Shown here: one piece after another, positions 26,502 to 38,500 of the stretch
Position numbering within the stretch: the stretch's first letter is position 1
How the letters are laid out: each line of letters begins with the position of its first letter
Source of the DNA: JAXLQL01 sp046331625
GTDB taxonomy: Bacteria > Acidobacteriota > Terriglobia > Bryobacterales > Bryobacteraceae
Direction of reading: 5' to 3'
Assembly: GCA_046331625.1 (NCBI GenBank)
Contig: JAXLQL010000005.1
Span: 186,001 to 250,000 of the forward strand
DNA length: 64,000 nucleotides
Position numbers and translations under genes: made by a program
Notes under the pieces: generated by a model
Seen by the model: the letters and a program-made list of their open reading frames with translations, nothing else
The model's database searches: none
What the model was told of the DNA's origin: nothing

Positions 26502-27364
26502 CGTCGTACCCGCACATCCCGCGGCTCACCGCGCAGCTTGAAGCGCACTGCGGCGGTTCCGGGTTGAACGGCGTCGAGTTCCGTCACTTCCAGCAAACGG
26601 TCCATCTCCCGAATCGTTGCCTTGCCGGAGGGATCGATGTCTGCTCTGCTTGCTCCCGGCACTCGCGCCATCGTGCGGGCTTTCGTTCGCGCGTCGTAGC
26701 TCACTACGAGAAGCCCGAAGGAGTCCAGAGCTAGGGCGGCCAAGCGGTCGTCGCGCTCCCACTTGATTGAGAAAACTAAAACCTCTTCGTAGTTGGTGCG
26801 CACATTGACCCGGCTTCTGCCAACTTCGCCCGGGTACAAAGAGTTGCCACTGTCGAACACCCCATTAGCAAAAAAACCTTGCGGCCCCAGCCCGAAGGCC
26901 GTCCGGGATCGGAACCTTTGTGGCACGTCATACAGGACGAGCACGTCTCCTGGCGGTGGATATCCAGGCGGTGGCTGCAATTCGTGCCTGGGCCTGAACT
27001 GTTTGAAGGCCAAGTACCGACCGCTGGGCGACAATGCGAACGAGCGGCCCAGAATGTAGTCGGCAAGAATCGAACGTTTGACGTCGATAATCGAGACTGA
27101 CTCGCTGGCTCTACCGCACCAGCCAAAGGCAAACAGCGTATCGTTCACAAGTTGAAGCTTCTTTATCTCCTCCGATGCGTCTTCCCAGGTAACCGATCCC
27201 CTCCCGGGGACCTCCGCCTCGTGCCGAACATGGCTGATTCCCAACTCCTCGCTCCGAACGAGTCGCGGCTCGAGCGTCGCCTCCTGGTAAGAACCGCCGA
27301 GACATTGCAGATAGGTCCCAGGCCAGAGCAAGACCCAAACCGTCAGACGAGCGAAAGACGTCAT
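26498..27364 (-). CDS. Hypothetical secreted protein, possibly propeller-like
   Basis: A 288-residue protein with a signal-like N-terminus (LTVWVLLWPGTYLQCLGG). Short beta-rich segments recur (LVNDTLFAFGWCG, FALSPSGRYLAFKQF, DDRLAALALDSFGLLVV). ALSPSGRYLAF matches the general look of PD40/WD40 blades, but only a few blades could fit. It is the first gene of a two-gene minus-strand unit with the smaller secreted protein at 26028. I cannot assign a function. Confidence 0.6.
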   Translation of the reverse strand: MTSFARLTVWVLLWPGTYLQCLGGSYQEATLEPRLVRSEELGISHVRHEAEVPGRGSVTWEDASEEIKKLQLVNDTLFAFGWCGRASESVSIIDVKRSILADYILGRSFALSPSGRYLAFKQFRPRHELQPPPGYPPPGDVLVLYDVPQRFRSRTAFGLGPQGFFANGVFDSGNSLYPGEVGRSRVNVRTNYEEVLVFSIKWERDDRLAALALDSFGLLVVSYDARTKARTMARVPGASRADIDPSGKATIREMDRLLEVTELDAVQPGTAAVRFKLRGEPRDVRVRR

Positions 27365-27411
27365 TGGAACACCTCGACGGTCCGCATCACCGAGTAGTCA
27401 CCCGAGATCTG

Positions 27412-28373
27412 TCACAGCCCCCGCGCAATCGCCTCCGCGATCTGGCGGCCATGGAACCGCCCATTCTCGATGAAGATCTCGTTGGTATGCATCCCGGCCA
27501 CCAGCACTCCGGCCAAGTACACGCCCTTGCGCGAGCTCTCTAGCGTCTCGGGATCCGTGTACGGCCGCTGCGTCACTGGATCGAACGTGATCCCATGCGC
27601 CGCGAGAAAATCTACGTCTGGGCTGTAGCCGATCATCGCAAAAACAAAATCGTTCTTGATTGTTTTGGGACCTTCCGGCGTGGCGACGACCACCGAATCA
27701 GCCCGGATCTCGGCCACCGACGAGTTGAAGTACGCCGGGATCTCGCCGTTCTTGATCCGGTTCTCGATGTTCGGCTTGATCCAATACTTGATCGAATCCG
27801 AAAGCGCGGGATACCGGTGCACCAGCGTCACGCGCGCACCCGTCCACCACAGCTCGAGCGCCGCGATGGCTGCCGAGTTCTTGCCGCCCACCACCAGCAC
27901 GTCGTGGTCGTAGTAAGGATGCGGCTCCTTGTAGTAGTGGATGACCTTGGGCAAATCCTCGCCGGGCGCGCCGAGCAGGTTCGGCCGGTCATAGTATCCG
28001 GTTGCGAAGATCACCTTGCGCACAGCGTACTCGCCCTTCTCCGTGTGCACGGTGAACGCCCCATCGGAGCCCTCCACGCGATCCACCTTCTCGTACTGAT
28101 GAATCTCGAGCCCATAGTGCCCGGCCACGCGGCGATAGTATTTGAGCGCCTCCGCACGCACCGGCTTTTCATTCAGCGACGTCATCGGGATGTCGCCGAT
28201 CTCGAGCAACTCCGGCGTGGTGAAGAACACCATGTTCGTCGGATAGTGATAGAGCGAATTGACGACGCAGCCCTTGTCGAACAGAATCGCTTCAATGCCG
28301 CGGCGCTTCAGTTCGATGCCGCAGGCGAGTCCCGTGGGCCCGGCGCCCACGATCGCCACGGCGGTGGATCGGG

Positions 28374-28377
<4 letters not shown>
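27412..28377 (-). CDS. ypdA: YpdA-like FAD/NAD(P)-binding oxidoreductase
   Basis: A 321-residue flavoprotein related to thioredoxin reductase but without the CxxC redox pair. The FAD motif is VAIVGAGPTGLACGIELKRRG near the N-terminus (residues 7-27). The NAD(P)H motif is VLVVGGKNSAAIAALELWWTG. The FTTPELLEIGDIPM and YYKEPHPYYDHDVLVVGG blocks are typical of YpdA (Bdr), which reduces bacillithiol disulfide in Firmicutes. Whether this organism makes bacillithiol cannot be judged here, so the substrate is open. Its start overlaps the alaS stop (ATGA), so the two are co-translated. Confidence 0.85.
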
Positions 28378-30974
<2,597 letters not shown>

Positions 30975-31094
30975 CTTACCATTTTACGGGTTGAGTGGCC
31001 AAGGGCCGGAGATCGTCAAGAATCGTAAACCCGCGAAGTGCCCCGTACTCTTTTTTTCGGGTGGTTCGTCAGATGGTCCATGAGGACGCAAACC

Positions 31095-31517
31095 ATGCAA
31101 CCCATCAACATGCAACCCATCAACATGCACCCCGCCAAGGGACACCCGGTCAAAGTGGACCTCGCCGGTCAAAAGAAGGCCCTGGAAAACTGGCTGGCGG
31201 ACGTGAGGCAGAGATCGCTCCACCGCGAGGATTTACACATTGAAATTCTGCCTGACTCGATCGACCAGGTCCAGTCGGCCACCGAGCGCGAGTTCGCCGT
31301 GCGCCAGTTCGACCAGAACGCCCAGTTGCTCCGCAACCTGCGCGCTGCTATCGTCAGAATCGACGAAGGCAGCTACGGCGTTTGTGAGAGCTGCGACGAG
31401 CCGATCCCGGCGCGGAGGCTGAAGGCGGTTCCGTTCGCGCGCCTGTGCGTGCACTGCCAGGAAGCGGCCGAATCCCATGTCGGCGACGGCGAAATGATTC
31501 TCGAGGAGGCAGCGTAG
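31095..31517 (+). CDS. DksA/TraR-type zinc finger protein
   Basis: A 140-residue protein from ATG 31095, with GAGGA 9 bases upstream; earlier in-frame starts exist at 31080 and 31038. A helical coiled part (residues about 25-90) is followed by a four-cysteine zinc finger, CESCDEP ... CVHCQE, as in DksA/TraR proteins that bind RNA polymerase in the stringent response or act in stress. The N-terminus is a perfect 15-base tandem duplication encoding MQPIN twice. Only 3 bases separate its stop from the subtilase start, suggesting one transcript. Confidence 0.82.
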   Translation: MQPINMQPINMHPAKGHPVKVDLAGQKKALENWLADVRQRSLHREDLHIEILPDSIDQVQSATEREFAVRQFDQNAQLLRNLRAAIVRIDEGSYGVCESCDEPIPARRLKAVPFARLCVHCQEAAESHVGDGEMILEEAA

Positions 31518-31520
31518 GTC

Positions 31521-33896
31521 ATGTTGCGGAGGACGGCGGCGGCCCTTTGGATCGCGATCGCGGTTCAAGCGGCCACCATCCCTGGAAGATACATCGTTGA
31601 GCTTTCCACTGAGCCTGTGGCCGGCGTCGTCGCGCGTACCGGAGTGCGTACGGCGGAGCGGATGCAGGCAGCAACGTCACACCGGGCGAGAGTTCGCTCG
31701 GAGCAGCAGACGATGCGACGCCACCTGGAGGCGCGAAAAGCCACTGTCCTCGACGCGACTGATACCGTGACAAACGCGATGTTCGTGCAGGTGGCCGATG
31801 ACCAAGCGGCTGCTTTGGCTGAGATCCCCGGAGTGAAGCGCGTTTATCCCGTTCGTACCCTGAAACTGTTTCTCGATCGTGCGGTAGTGCTGCATCGCGT
31901 GGCAGAAGCCTGGAGCCGGCCGGGCGGCGACCGCGGCGGAGAAGGAATCAAGATCGGGATCATCGACACGGGAATCGAGGTGGGGCACCCGAGTTTCAAT
32001 GACCCCTCACTGCAAGCTCCGCCGGGATTTCCGATCGCCCCGGGCACAGGCGACATGGCCTCCACGAATGCCAAGGTGATCGTGGCCCGCAGCTACGTGA
32101 ACCTGCTTGATTCGCGCGATCCAGACCCTTCGGCGCGTGATCGCGTCGGCCACGGCACCGCTCTCGCGATGGCTGCGGCGGGGGTCCGCATGGCAGGGCC
32201 GCTGGCGACTATCGTGGGCATGGCCCCAAAAGCCTTTCTCGGAAACTACAAGGTCTTCGGGAGCCCTGGCGCTAATGATTCCACCAATGACAGCGCGGTT
32301 CTCAAAGCACTCGACGACGCAGTGGCCGACGGCATGGATGTGGTCAGCATGAGCTTCGGCACGTCGATCGCGACGCGGCTCGAAGACGATGTGGAAGTAC
32401 AGGCGATCGACCGGGCAACGAAAGCAGGCGTCATCGTGGTGGTGGCGGCGGGCAACACGGGCTCGGACCTGAGCACGATTGCATCTCCGGGCACGGCTCC
32501 CTCCGCGATCACTGTTGGGGCCACCACCAGCGATCGAACCTTTGGCATGACTGTCGATGTTCCGGGCCTGCCGAGCGTTTTTGCGATCCCAGGTGGCGCC
32601 GTTCCTTCTGTCCCAATCACGGCGCCGCTGGCCGATGTTGCCGCACTCGATACCAACGGCCTCGGATGCGCCGCCTTTCCAGCCGCCAGCCTCACGGGCA
32701 AAATCGCGGTGATCGGGCGCGGCACGTGCACGTTCGAAATCAAAATCAACAATGCGCAGCGGGCAGGCGCACTGGCGGCGCTGATCTACGCGGCCGAGAG
32801 TGCGCCCGCTCCGATTGCCATGGCGGTGGGTGCGGCGACACTTCCCGCCGAGATGGTGTCAAGTCAGGACGGCGCTGCCATCCGCGGCGCGATCGCTGCC
32901 AATCCTTCGTTGGTGGCGACCATGCACTTCACCCGTGGTCCGGTGGCGATGAAGCCGAACGTCATTACCGATTTTTCCGGCGCCGGACCCAACGTGGATG
33001 CGTCGATCAAGCCGGACATCGTGGCCCTCGGTGGCGATGTCTACACGGCGACCCAGACGCTGGACCCACGCGGCGACATGTACGACAAAGACGGTTTCAT
33101 CCTGGTGGATGGGACCAGCTTTTCGACGCCGATCGTCGCGGGAGCGGCGGCGCTATTGAAGGGCGCTCGGCCTGGGCTGACAGTGGAACAGTACCGCTCG
33201 CTGCTGATCAATTCGGCGGCTCACCTGGACACGATCATCCAACGCGAGGGAGCGGGATTGCTCGACTCGGCAGCGTCACTCGACTCGACTGCGGCGATGT
33301 CGCCGGTGTCGTTGGGACTCGGTATAGGAAGCAGCGACATGACTGCGTCGCGGACGCTGAAAATCACGAACACCGGCGCTGTGGCCGACACATTCACGAT
33401 CGGATCCGTGTTGACGGGCGGCGCGCTTGCAGCGTCACTGCCGTTGTCGTCGATTCGATTGGAGGCCGGCCAATCGGGGACCGTGACCGTGAACTTCCGC
33501 GGCGCGGCACTGGCCGGTGGCGCGCATGAAGGGCTGATCACCGTGGCTGCGGGTTCGACCGGCCAGGAGTCGCGTGTACCTTACTGGTACGCGGTGAAGT
33601 CGGCGCCGGCTTCGATCAACATCGTGGATGCGATCACCAGCGGACGGCGCGGATCACGCCAGCAGGAGGCGGCATATTTTCGCGTGACCGACATCGCCGG
33701 TGTGGCGCTGACGGATGCAGCGTCGGAAGTGACGGTGGTGTCCGGCGGCGGCGACGTGACGGCGGTCAAGTCGCTCGATTCGGAGGCGCCGGGGATCTTC
33801 GCGGTGGATGTGATCCTGGGAGTGGTGGCGGGTCCGAACGTGTTCCGGGTGAAGGCTGGTGGGGTGACCACGGAGTTCACGATCACGGGTCGCTGA
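31521..33896 (+). CDS. Secreted subtilisin-like serine protease (S8) with PA domain
   Basis: A 791-residue secreted protease. Signal peptide: LRRTAAALWIAIAVQA. An inhibitor_I9-like propeptide region (about 20-110) precedes the catalytic domain. The catalytic triad is D149 (IIDTGIE), H211 (VGHGTA) and S533 (DGTSFSTP). A protease-associated (PA) domain is inserted between His and Ser (about 355-475, with GKIAVIGRGTCTFEIKI). The C-terminal 220 residues form beta-sandwich-like domains (FnIII/choice-of-anchor type). It probably digests extracellular or periplasmic protein. It follows the zinc finger gene closely, and its 3' end overlaps a degenerate antitoxin frame on the other strand. Confidence 0.93.
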   Translation: MLRRTAAALWIAIAVQAATIPGRYIVELSTEPVAGVVARTGVRTAERMQAATSHRARVRSEQQTMRRHLEARKATVLDATDTVTNAMFVQVADDQAAALAEIPGVKRVYPVRTLKLFLDRAVVLHRVAEAWSRPGGDRGGEGIKIGIIDTGIEVGHPSFNDPSLQAPPGFPIAPGTGDMASTNAKVIVARSYVNLLDSRDPDPSARDRVGHGTALAMAAAGVRMAGPLATIVGMAPKAFLGNYKVFGSPGANDSTNDSAVLKALDDAVADGMDVVSMSFGTSIATRLEDDVEVQAIDRATKAGVIVVVAAGNTGSDLSTIASPGTAPSAITVGATTSDRTFGMTVDVPGLPSVFAIPGGAVPSVPITAPLADVAALDTNGLGCAAFPAASLTGKIAVIGRGTCTFEIKINNAQRAGALAALIYAAESAPAPIAMAVGAATLPAEMVSSQDGAAIRGAIAANPSLVATMHFTRGPVAMKPNVITDFSGAGPNVDASIKPDIVALGGDVYTATQTLDPRGDMYDKDGFILVDGTSFSTPIVAGAAALLKGARPGLTVEQYRSLLINSAAHLDTIIQREGAGLLDSAASLDSTAAMSPVSLGLGIGSSDMTASRTLKITNTGAVADTFTIGSVLTGGALAASLPLSSIRLEAGQSGTVTVNFRGAALAGGAHEGLITVAAGSTGQESRVPYWYAVKSAPASINIVDAITSGRRGSRQQEAAYFRVTDIAGVALTDAASEVTVVSGGGDVTAVKSLDSEAPGIFAVDVILGVVAGPNVFRVKAGGVTTEFTITGR

Positions 33897-34190
33897 CGGC
33901 CTTCAAAGGTCGCTCACGGCCGCAAGAGAAGAGCACGGCGCACGCTTCTGGCTCACGTGCGATGCGGGAAGAAGCGCCTTGGCCGAATTCCGCTTGCGAT
34001 AGTTCGGTCCTTTCGCGAATCGCCCTGACGTCGCTTTCCGTTGGCACGTAAGCGTGGCAGCCGTGGTCCTGCTTGCCCTGAGCAAATGCGAGTGCTTGCT
34101 TGGCACTCGCAATCAGTCGCTCTCCCGCACTGGGTTTTCTTGCTCTCTTCGTCTTGCCTTCACGCGTACGTTTCTCCCTATCTTTCGGTA
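33883..34190 (-). pseudogene. HigA/XRE-type antitoxin remnant with internal deletion
   Basis: The minus-strand frame contains the usual opening of HigA-like antitoxins (KPSAGERLIASAKQALAFAQ), then YVPTESDVRAIRERTELSQAEF, the first helix of the HTH. It then jumps to SRIAREPEACAVL, the C-terminal end of the family. About 25 residues containing the recognition helix and the usual NWEQGRR block are missing. No HigB toxin is visible next to it. The exact 5' end is unclear; a frame stays open up to 34284. This is best read as a decayed module. Confidence 0.6.
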
Positions 34191-34273
34191 TCGGCGAAGC
34201 GTCGACATACTCAAGCAGGGGAGAGACCGGTTGGGGTCTGGAGTTGGCTTTGAGACAATGATGAATGAAGCTT

Positions 34274-34544
34274 ATGACAATCACGCTTGACCCCGACCAG
34301 GAGCGCCTTGTGGCCCAGGCTATGGAGGCGGGCGGATATGAAAAGCGCCGGTGACGTCATTGCCCGCGCGCTGGAAGTCTTGCGTGCTGAGGAGGGCATT
34401 CTCCATGACCAGCGGGACATGATTTCCGCAAAGGTGGATCAAGCCTTTGAGCAGTTCGAGCGTGGCGAGTTCCTGAATGCGGAACAGTCCCAGCAAGACA
34501 TGGAGCAACGTAAGGCGGCTTGGTTGCGCGATCAGAAACGGTAG
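34274..34544 (+). pseudogene. ParD-like antitoxin with a one-base frameshift
   Basis: ATG at 34274 starts MTITLDPDQERLVAQAMEAGGY, a ribbon-helix-helix antitoxin opening (residues 1-22). That frame stops soon after. From 34341 the next frame continues the family: KSAGDVIARALEVLRAEE, then a helical tail ending at 34544. One extra base (G at 34340 is the simplest choice) separates the two. It is followed 3 bases later by a ParE remnant. ParD normally neutralises ParE, a gyrase poison. Confidence 0.65.
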
Positions 34545-34547
34545 GCT

Positions 34548-34646
34548 TTGTCGCTGTACGAGGTTTCCGCCGGGGCCCAGAATGATCTCTTCGAGATCTG
34601 GCAGCGCATTGCAATCGACAGCGTGGCCCCGAGAGCTAGGGCCTGA
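34548..34646 (+). pseudogene. Truncated ParE/RelE-type toxin
   Basis: TTG at 34548, just after the ParD-like frame, encodes LSLYEVSAGAQNDLFEIWQR and then IAIDSVAPRARA, followed by a stop. This is the first third of a ParE-like toxin (normally about 95-105 residues); the rest is absent downstream. Together with the frameshifted partner it marks a dead toxin-antitoxin pair. Confidence 0.6.
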
Positions 34647-34694
34647 ACGCATCCCGCCGAAACGCACCCGCTCCCAAACCTAGATTGCGCTTTG

Positions 34695-35030
34695 CTAACC
34701 GGGCAGGACCTGCTTCATCCGTCTGGCGAAATGCAAAACCGCAGCGCCCAGCAACGCACCTTGGGTCAAGACGACCACACGTCCGAGCCACACGACCGCA
34801 ACTTCAGGAAGCACCTCGCATCGCCAGTACGCCGACGGGTGCGGCGTATAGAAAACCCAACCCGAGCAGAACCTGGCGACAACCCGATCGTATAGTGGCA
34901 TCAGAATCAGCTTCGGGATCGGTGATGGACGCCCGGTCGACGTGATCATTCGGTCGATCCATGGGAGAACCGGGTACATCACCAGCGCCCCCGCCAACAT
35001 CACGACTACCATCGCCCTTCTCACGATCAA
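34695..35030 (-). CDS. Putative small membrane protein
   Basis: A 111-residue frame from TTG 35030 (ATG alternative at 35012). Two hydrophobic segments are visible: AMVVVMLAGALVMYPVLPWI near the N-terminus and VVWLGRVVVLTQGALLGAAV near the C-terminus. Third codon positions are GC-rich as in neighbouring genes, which favours a real gene. No family is recognised and there is no co-directional partner within 50 bases. Confidence 0.45.
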   Translation of the reverse strand: MIVRRAMVVVMLAGALVMYPVLPWIDRMITSTGRPSPIPKLILMPLYDRVVARFCSGWVFYTPHPSAYWRCEVLPEVAVVWLGRVVVLTQGALLGAAVLHFARRMKQVLPG

Positions 35031-35086
35031 GATGGTATCGCACGCGTGTTCCCAGTCCGAGAGAATCGCGCAACCGGCGCCTTAGC

Positions 35087-35299
35087 TTAGAGCAGTTCCT
35101 TGAACGATTCCACCGTCAATCCCGCGTCACGAACAATGCCGCCCATGGTGGCCGCATTCACAGGGTTGTGTCGAGGGATCGTTACGAACCGAGTTCCGTC
35201 GCTCATGATCGTGTGTTTGCCCTCGCGGACAACCCTAAATCCCGCCTTCTCCAGAGCTCGAACGGCTCGCAGGTAGGGAACGCCCGCGATCTTCGGCAC
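35087..35299 (-). CDS. hicA: HicA-type toxin (mRNA interferase), locus 1
   Basis: A 70-residue protein from GTG 35299. It opens with KIAGVPYLRAVRALEKAGF, and the catalytic-histidine region EGKHTIMSDGTRFVTIPRH is typical of HicA, a dsRBD-like ribonuclease. It begins 1 base after the hicB stop, so the order is hicB then hicA, the reverse of the classical hicAB. No defect is visible, so this module appears functional, unlike the remnants next to it. Confidence 0.85.
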   Translation of the reverse strand: MPKIAGVPYLRAVRALEKAGFRVVREGKHTIMSDGTRFVTIPRHNPVNAATMGGIVRDAGLTVESFKELL

Positions 35300-35300
35300 C

Positions 35301-35498
35301 TCAGACAGCGACCTCGACTTCTCGTACTTCGGCGCCGTCGAGCGAGTCCTTTACCGCCGCCAGATATTCGCGGATCGCGATCCGAATGTTCTCGAGAGCT
35401 TCCTGTTCGGTCTCCCCCTGTGACCAGCAACCGGGGAGGCCAGGGCAGCCCACGCTGTACCCTTCCTCAGTGCGCTCCAGAACAACTTGATATTTCAT
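35301..35498 (-). CDS. hicB: HicB-type antitoxin, locus 1
   Basis: A 65-residue protein from ATG 35498 (MKYQVVLERTEEGYSVGCPG). GLPGCWSQGETEQEALENIR is the HicB RNase-H-like fold signature. The short form lacks a separate C-terminal DNA-binding domain. It is upstream of hicA with a one-base gap. Longer in-frame extension to 35669 is open but has no family sequence, so the ATG at 35498 is chosen. It should neutralise HicA. Confidence 0.85.
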   Translation of the reverse strand: MKYQVVLERTEEGYSVGCPGLPGCWSQGETEQEALENIRIAIREYLAAVKDSLDGAEVREVEVAV

Positions 35499-35574
35499 GA
35501 TTGCGTCCGCCAAGCCCAGTATAGGGCAGGCCCCGGGCCGAGTGCGATGAAGTGCGAAAATAGGAGTTCCCTTG

Positions 35575-38500
35575 ATGTCCAGCTCCGGCCAAGCGGAATC
35601 GCTGATCGCCATCGTCACCGAGAAACCCTCCGTCGCACGCGACATCGCGCGCGTGGTGGGGGCGTCCAAATCCGCTGACGGCTACATGCACGGCAACGGA
35701 CACGTGGTCACCTGGGCCGTGGGACATCTCGTCCACCTCGCGCAGCCGCATGAGATCAAGCCGGAGTGGAAGTCGTGGCGGCCCGAGTTGCTGCCGATGC
35801 TGCCCAAGGATTGGCCGCTGGTCGTCTACGACAAGACGAAAGATCAGTTCGAAGTGGTCCGCAAGATCATCAACTCGCAGAAGGTCTCGCAGGTGGTGTG
35901 CGCTACGGACGCGGGCCGCGAGGGCGAACTCATCTTCCGCTACATCTACGAAGCCGCCGAATGCGCCAAGCCCGTGAGCCGGCTATGGGTTTCGTCGCTC
36001 ACGCCTGACGCCATTCGTAATGCACTCGGATCGATGAAAAGCGGCGCCGAATACGATCCGCTGGCCGATGCCGCGCGGGGCCGCAGCCGCGCCGACTGGC
36101 TGGTCGGGATGAATCTTTCGCGCGCCTATACGCTGGCGCTCGGCGAGGACTTTTCGGTGGGCCGCGTACAGACGCCGACGCTCGCGATGGTGGTGCAGCG
36201 CGAGCTCGAGATCCGCGCCTTCGTGCCCGAGGACTACATCGAAGTGGTGGCTACTTTCTCGCCGAAGGGCGCAAAGTCAGCCGAGACGAAGTACAAAGGC
36301 ACGTGGTTCGATCTGGCCAAGGAGCCGCTCCAAGCTGCACAGCGACTTCCGGCCGACGGCGAGCAGGCGGAAGCGATCGTCGCACGAGCCAAGACCGGTG
36401 AAGCCGTCATCGAGTCAATCAAAGCGGAAACGCAGCGCATGGCGCCTCCATTGCTCTATGACTTGACCGAGCTCCAGCGCCACGCCAATCGCCTCTTCGG
36501 CTTCAGCGCGCAGAAGACGCTCGACACCGCGCAGGCGCTCTACGAGCGGCACAAGCTGATCAGCTATCCACGAACCGATAGCCGCCACTTGAGCGTCGAC
36601 GTGGCGAAGACGCTGCCACGTATCGTCGAGGCAGTCAAGGGACCGTACGAAGCCCACCTCGCACCCGGCACGGGACAGCGTCCGCTCAGCCGCCGCTATG
36701 TCGACGACGCCAAGGTCACCGATCACCACGCCATCATCCCTACGAACGTCGAAACCGACCTGAACCGGCTGAGCGAAGACGAACGCCGCCTCTACGATCT
36801 GGTATGCCGCCGGTTGCTCACCTGCTGGCATGACGACCATATCTGGAACGTCACCACGGTCATCACGCTCATCAAGAATCCCGGTCACGAGGATCGGTTC
36901 CACTCGAGCGGCACCGCCGTGCAGCAACCAGGATGGAAGGTGCTCGACATCGCAGTCGAGAAGAAAAAGAAGAAGGCCGCCGATGGCGACGAGGGCGAGG
37001 GCGGCGCGCAATCGCTCCCGCCGGGTCTCGAGCAAGGGCAGCCGCAGAACGTGCTCGACGCCGAAGCGCTACGTAAGAAGACGCGTCCGCCGAAGCGCTT
37101 CACCGAAGCGACCTTGCTCACGGCGATGGAGACCGCCGGCAAGACGCTCGACGAAAAGGAGCTCTCCGATGCGATGAAGGAGTGCGGACTCGGAACACCA
37201 GCGACGCGCGCCGCGATCATAGAGGTGCTGCTCACGCGCGAGTACATCGAGCGGCAAGGCAAGAGCCTCGCAGCCACCGAAAAAGGGATCCATCTCATCG
37301 AGGTGGTGCATCCCGAGGTGAAGAGTCCGGCGATGACGGGCCAGTGGGAAGCGGGATTGCAGAAGATCCATCGCGGACAAGCACAACTCACGCCATTCAT
37401 GGAGCGTGTCGAGGAATACGTGCGCGACGTGGTGGGCCGCGTACTCAAAGAGCGCCCGCGCGCCGAACGCAAGCTGCCTCCGGCCGCGCCAAAGATGCCA
37501 CCCACGGTGACCGAGGCTCCGGCACGCTCGCAACCGGTTCACTCGAATGGAGACTCGCTCGAGACGCTTTTGCACGAGCGTTTCGGATTCGAGGGCTTCC
37601 GCGCCAGCCAGGAGCCGATCTGCCGCACCGTACTCGAAGGCAAAGACGCGCTGGTGGTGATGCCCACGGGATCCGGCAAGTCACTCTGCTATCAGTTGCC
37701 CGGCGTGGCGCGCGGCGGGACCACGCTCGTGGTGAGTCCGCTGATCGCACTGATGGAAGATCAAGTGGCCAAGCTCCAGGAGCGCGGATTCCGCGCCGAG
37801 CGCATCCACTCGGGCCGCGACCGTGCTACCTCGCGCCAAGTCTGCCTCGACTATCTCGCCGGCTCGCTCGATTTCCTTTTCATTGCGCCCGAGCGGCTCC
37901 GCGTGCAAGGCTTTCCGGAAATGCTCGCCAAGCGCAAGCCCGCGCTAGTGGCCATCGATGAAGCGCATTGCATCTCGCAATGGGGGCATGACTTCCGTCC
38001 GGACTATCGTATGCTGGGGCAGCACCTGCCTCGGTTTCGTCCGTCGCCGGTGATCGCGCTGACGGCCACTGCGACGCCCGTGGTGCAGCAGGATATCGCC
38101 ACACAGCTGGACTTGGCGGGGCATCGCTTCATCCAAGGATTCCGTCGCGACAACATCGCCATCGAAGTGGTGGAGGCAGCGCCTTCCACGCGGCCGGATC
38201 TCGTACAGGAGCTGTTGGAAGACGACGAACGGCGTCCGGCAATCGTCTACGCACCCACGCGGAAGGAAACCGAGTCACTGGCGGCGATGCTTTCGTCGAG
38301 CTTCCCGGCAGCGGCCTATCATGCGGGCCTTCCAGCCAACCGCCGTGCCGAAGTGCAGGAGCGGTTCCTGGCTGGCAAGCTCGACGTGATCGTGGCCACC
38401 ATCGCGTTCGGTATGGGCATCGACAAGGCGGATGTCCGCACGGTGATTCACACCGCGATCCCGGGCAGCATTGAAGCTTACTATCAGGAGATCGGCCGCG

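Noticed and set aside
31095..31124. Short tandem repeat as a CRISPR or phase-variation array
   Set aside because: Only two copies of 15 bases inside a coding region, so it is just a small duplication.
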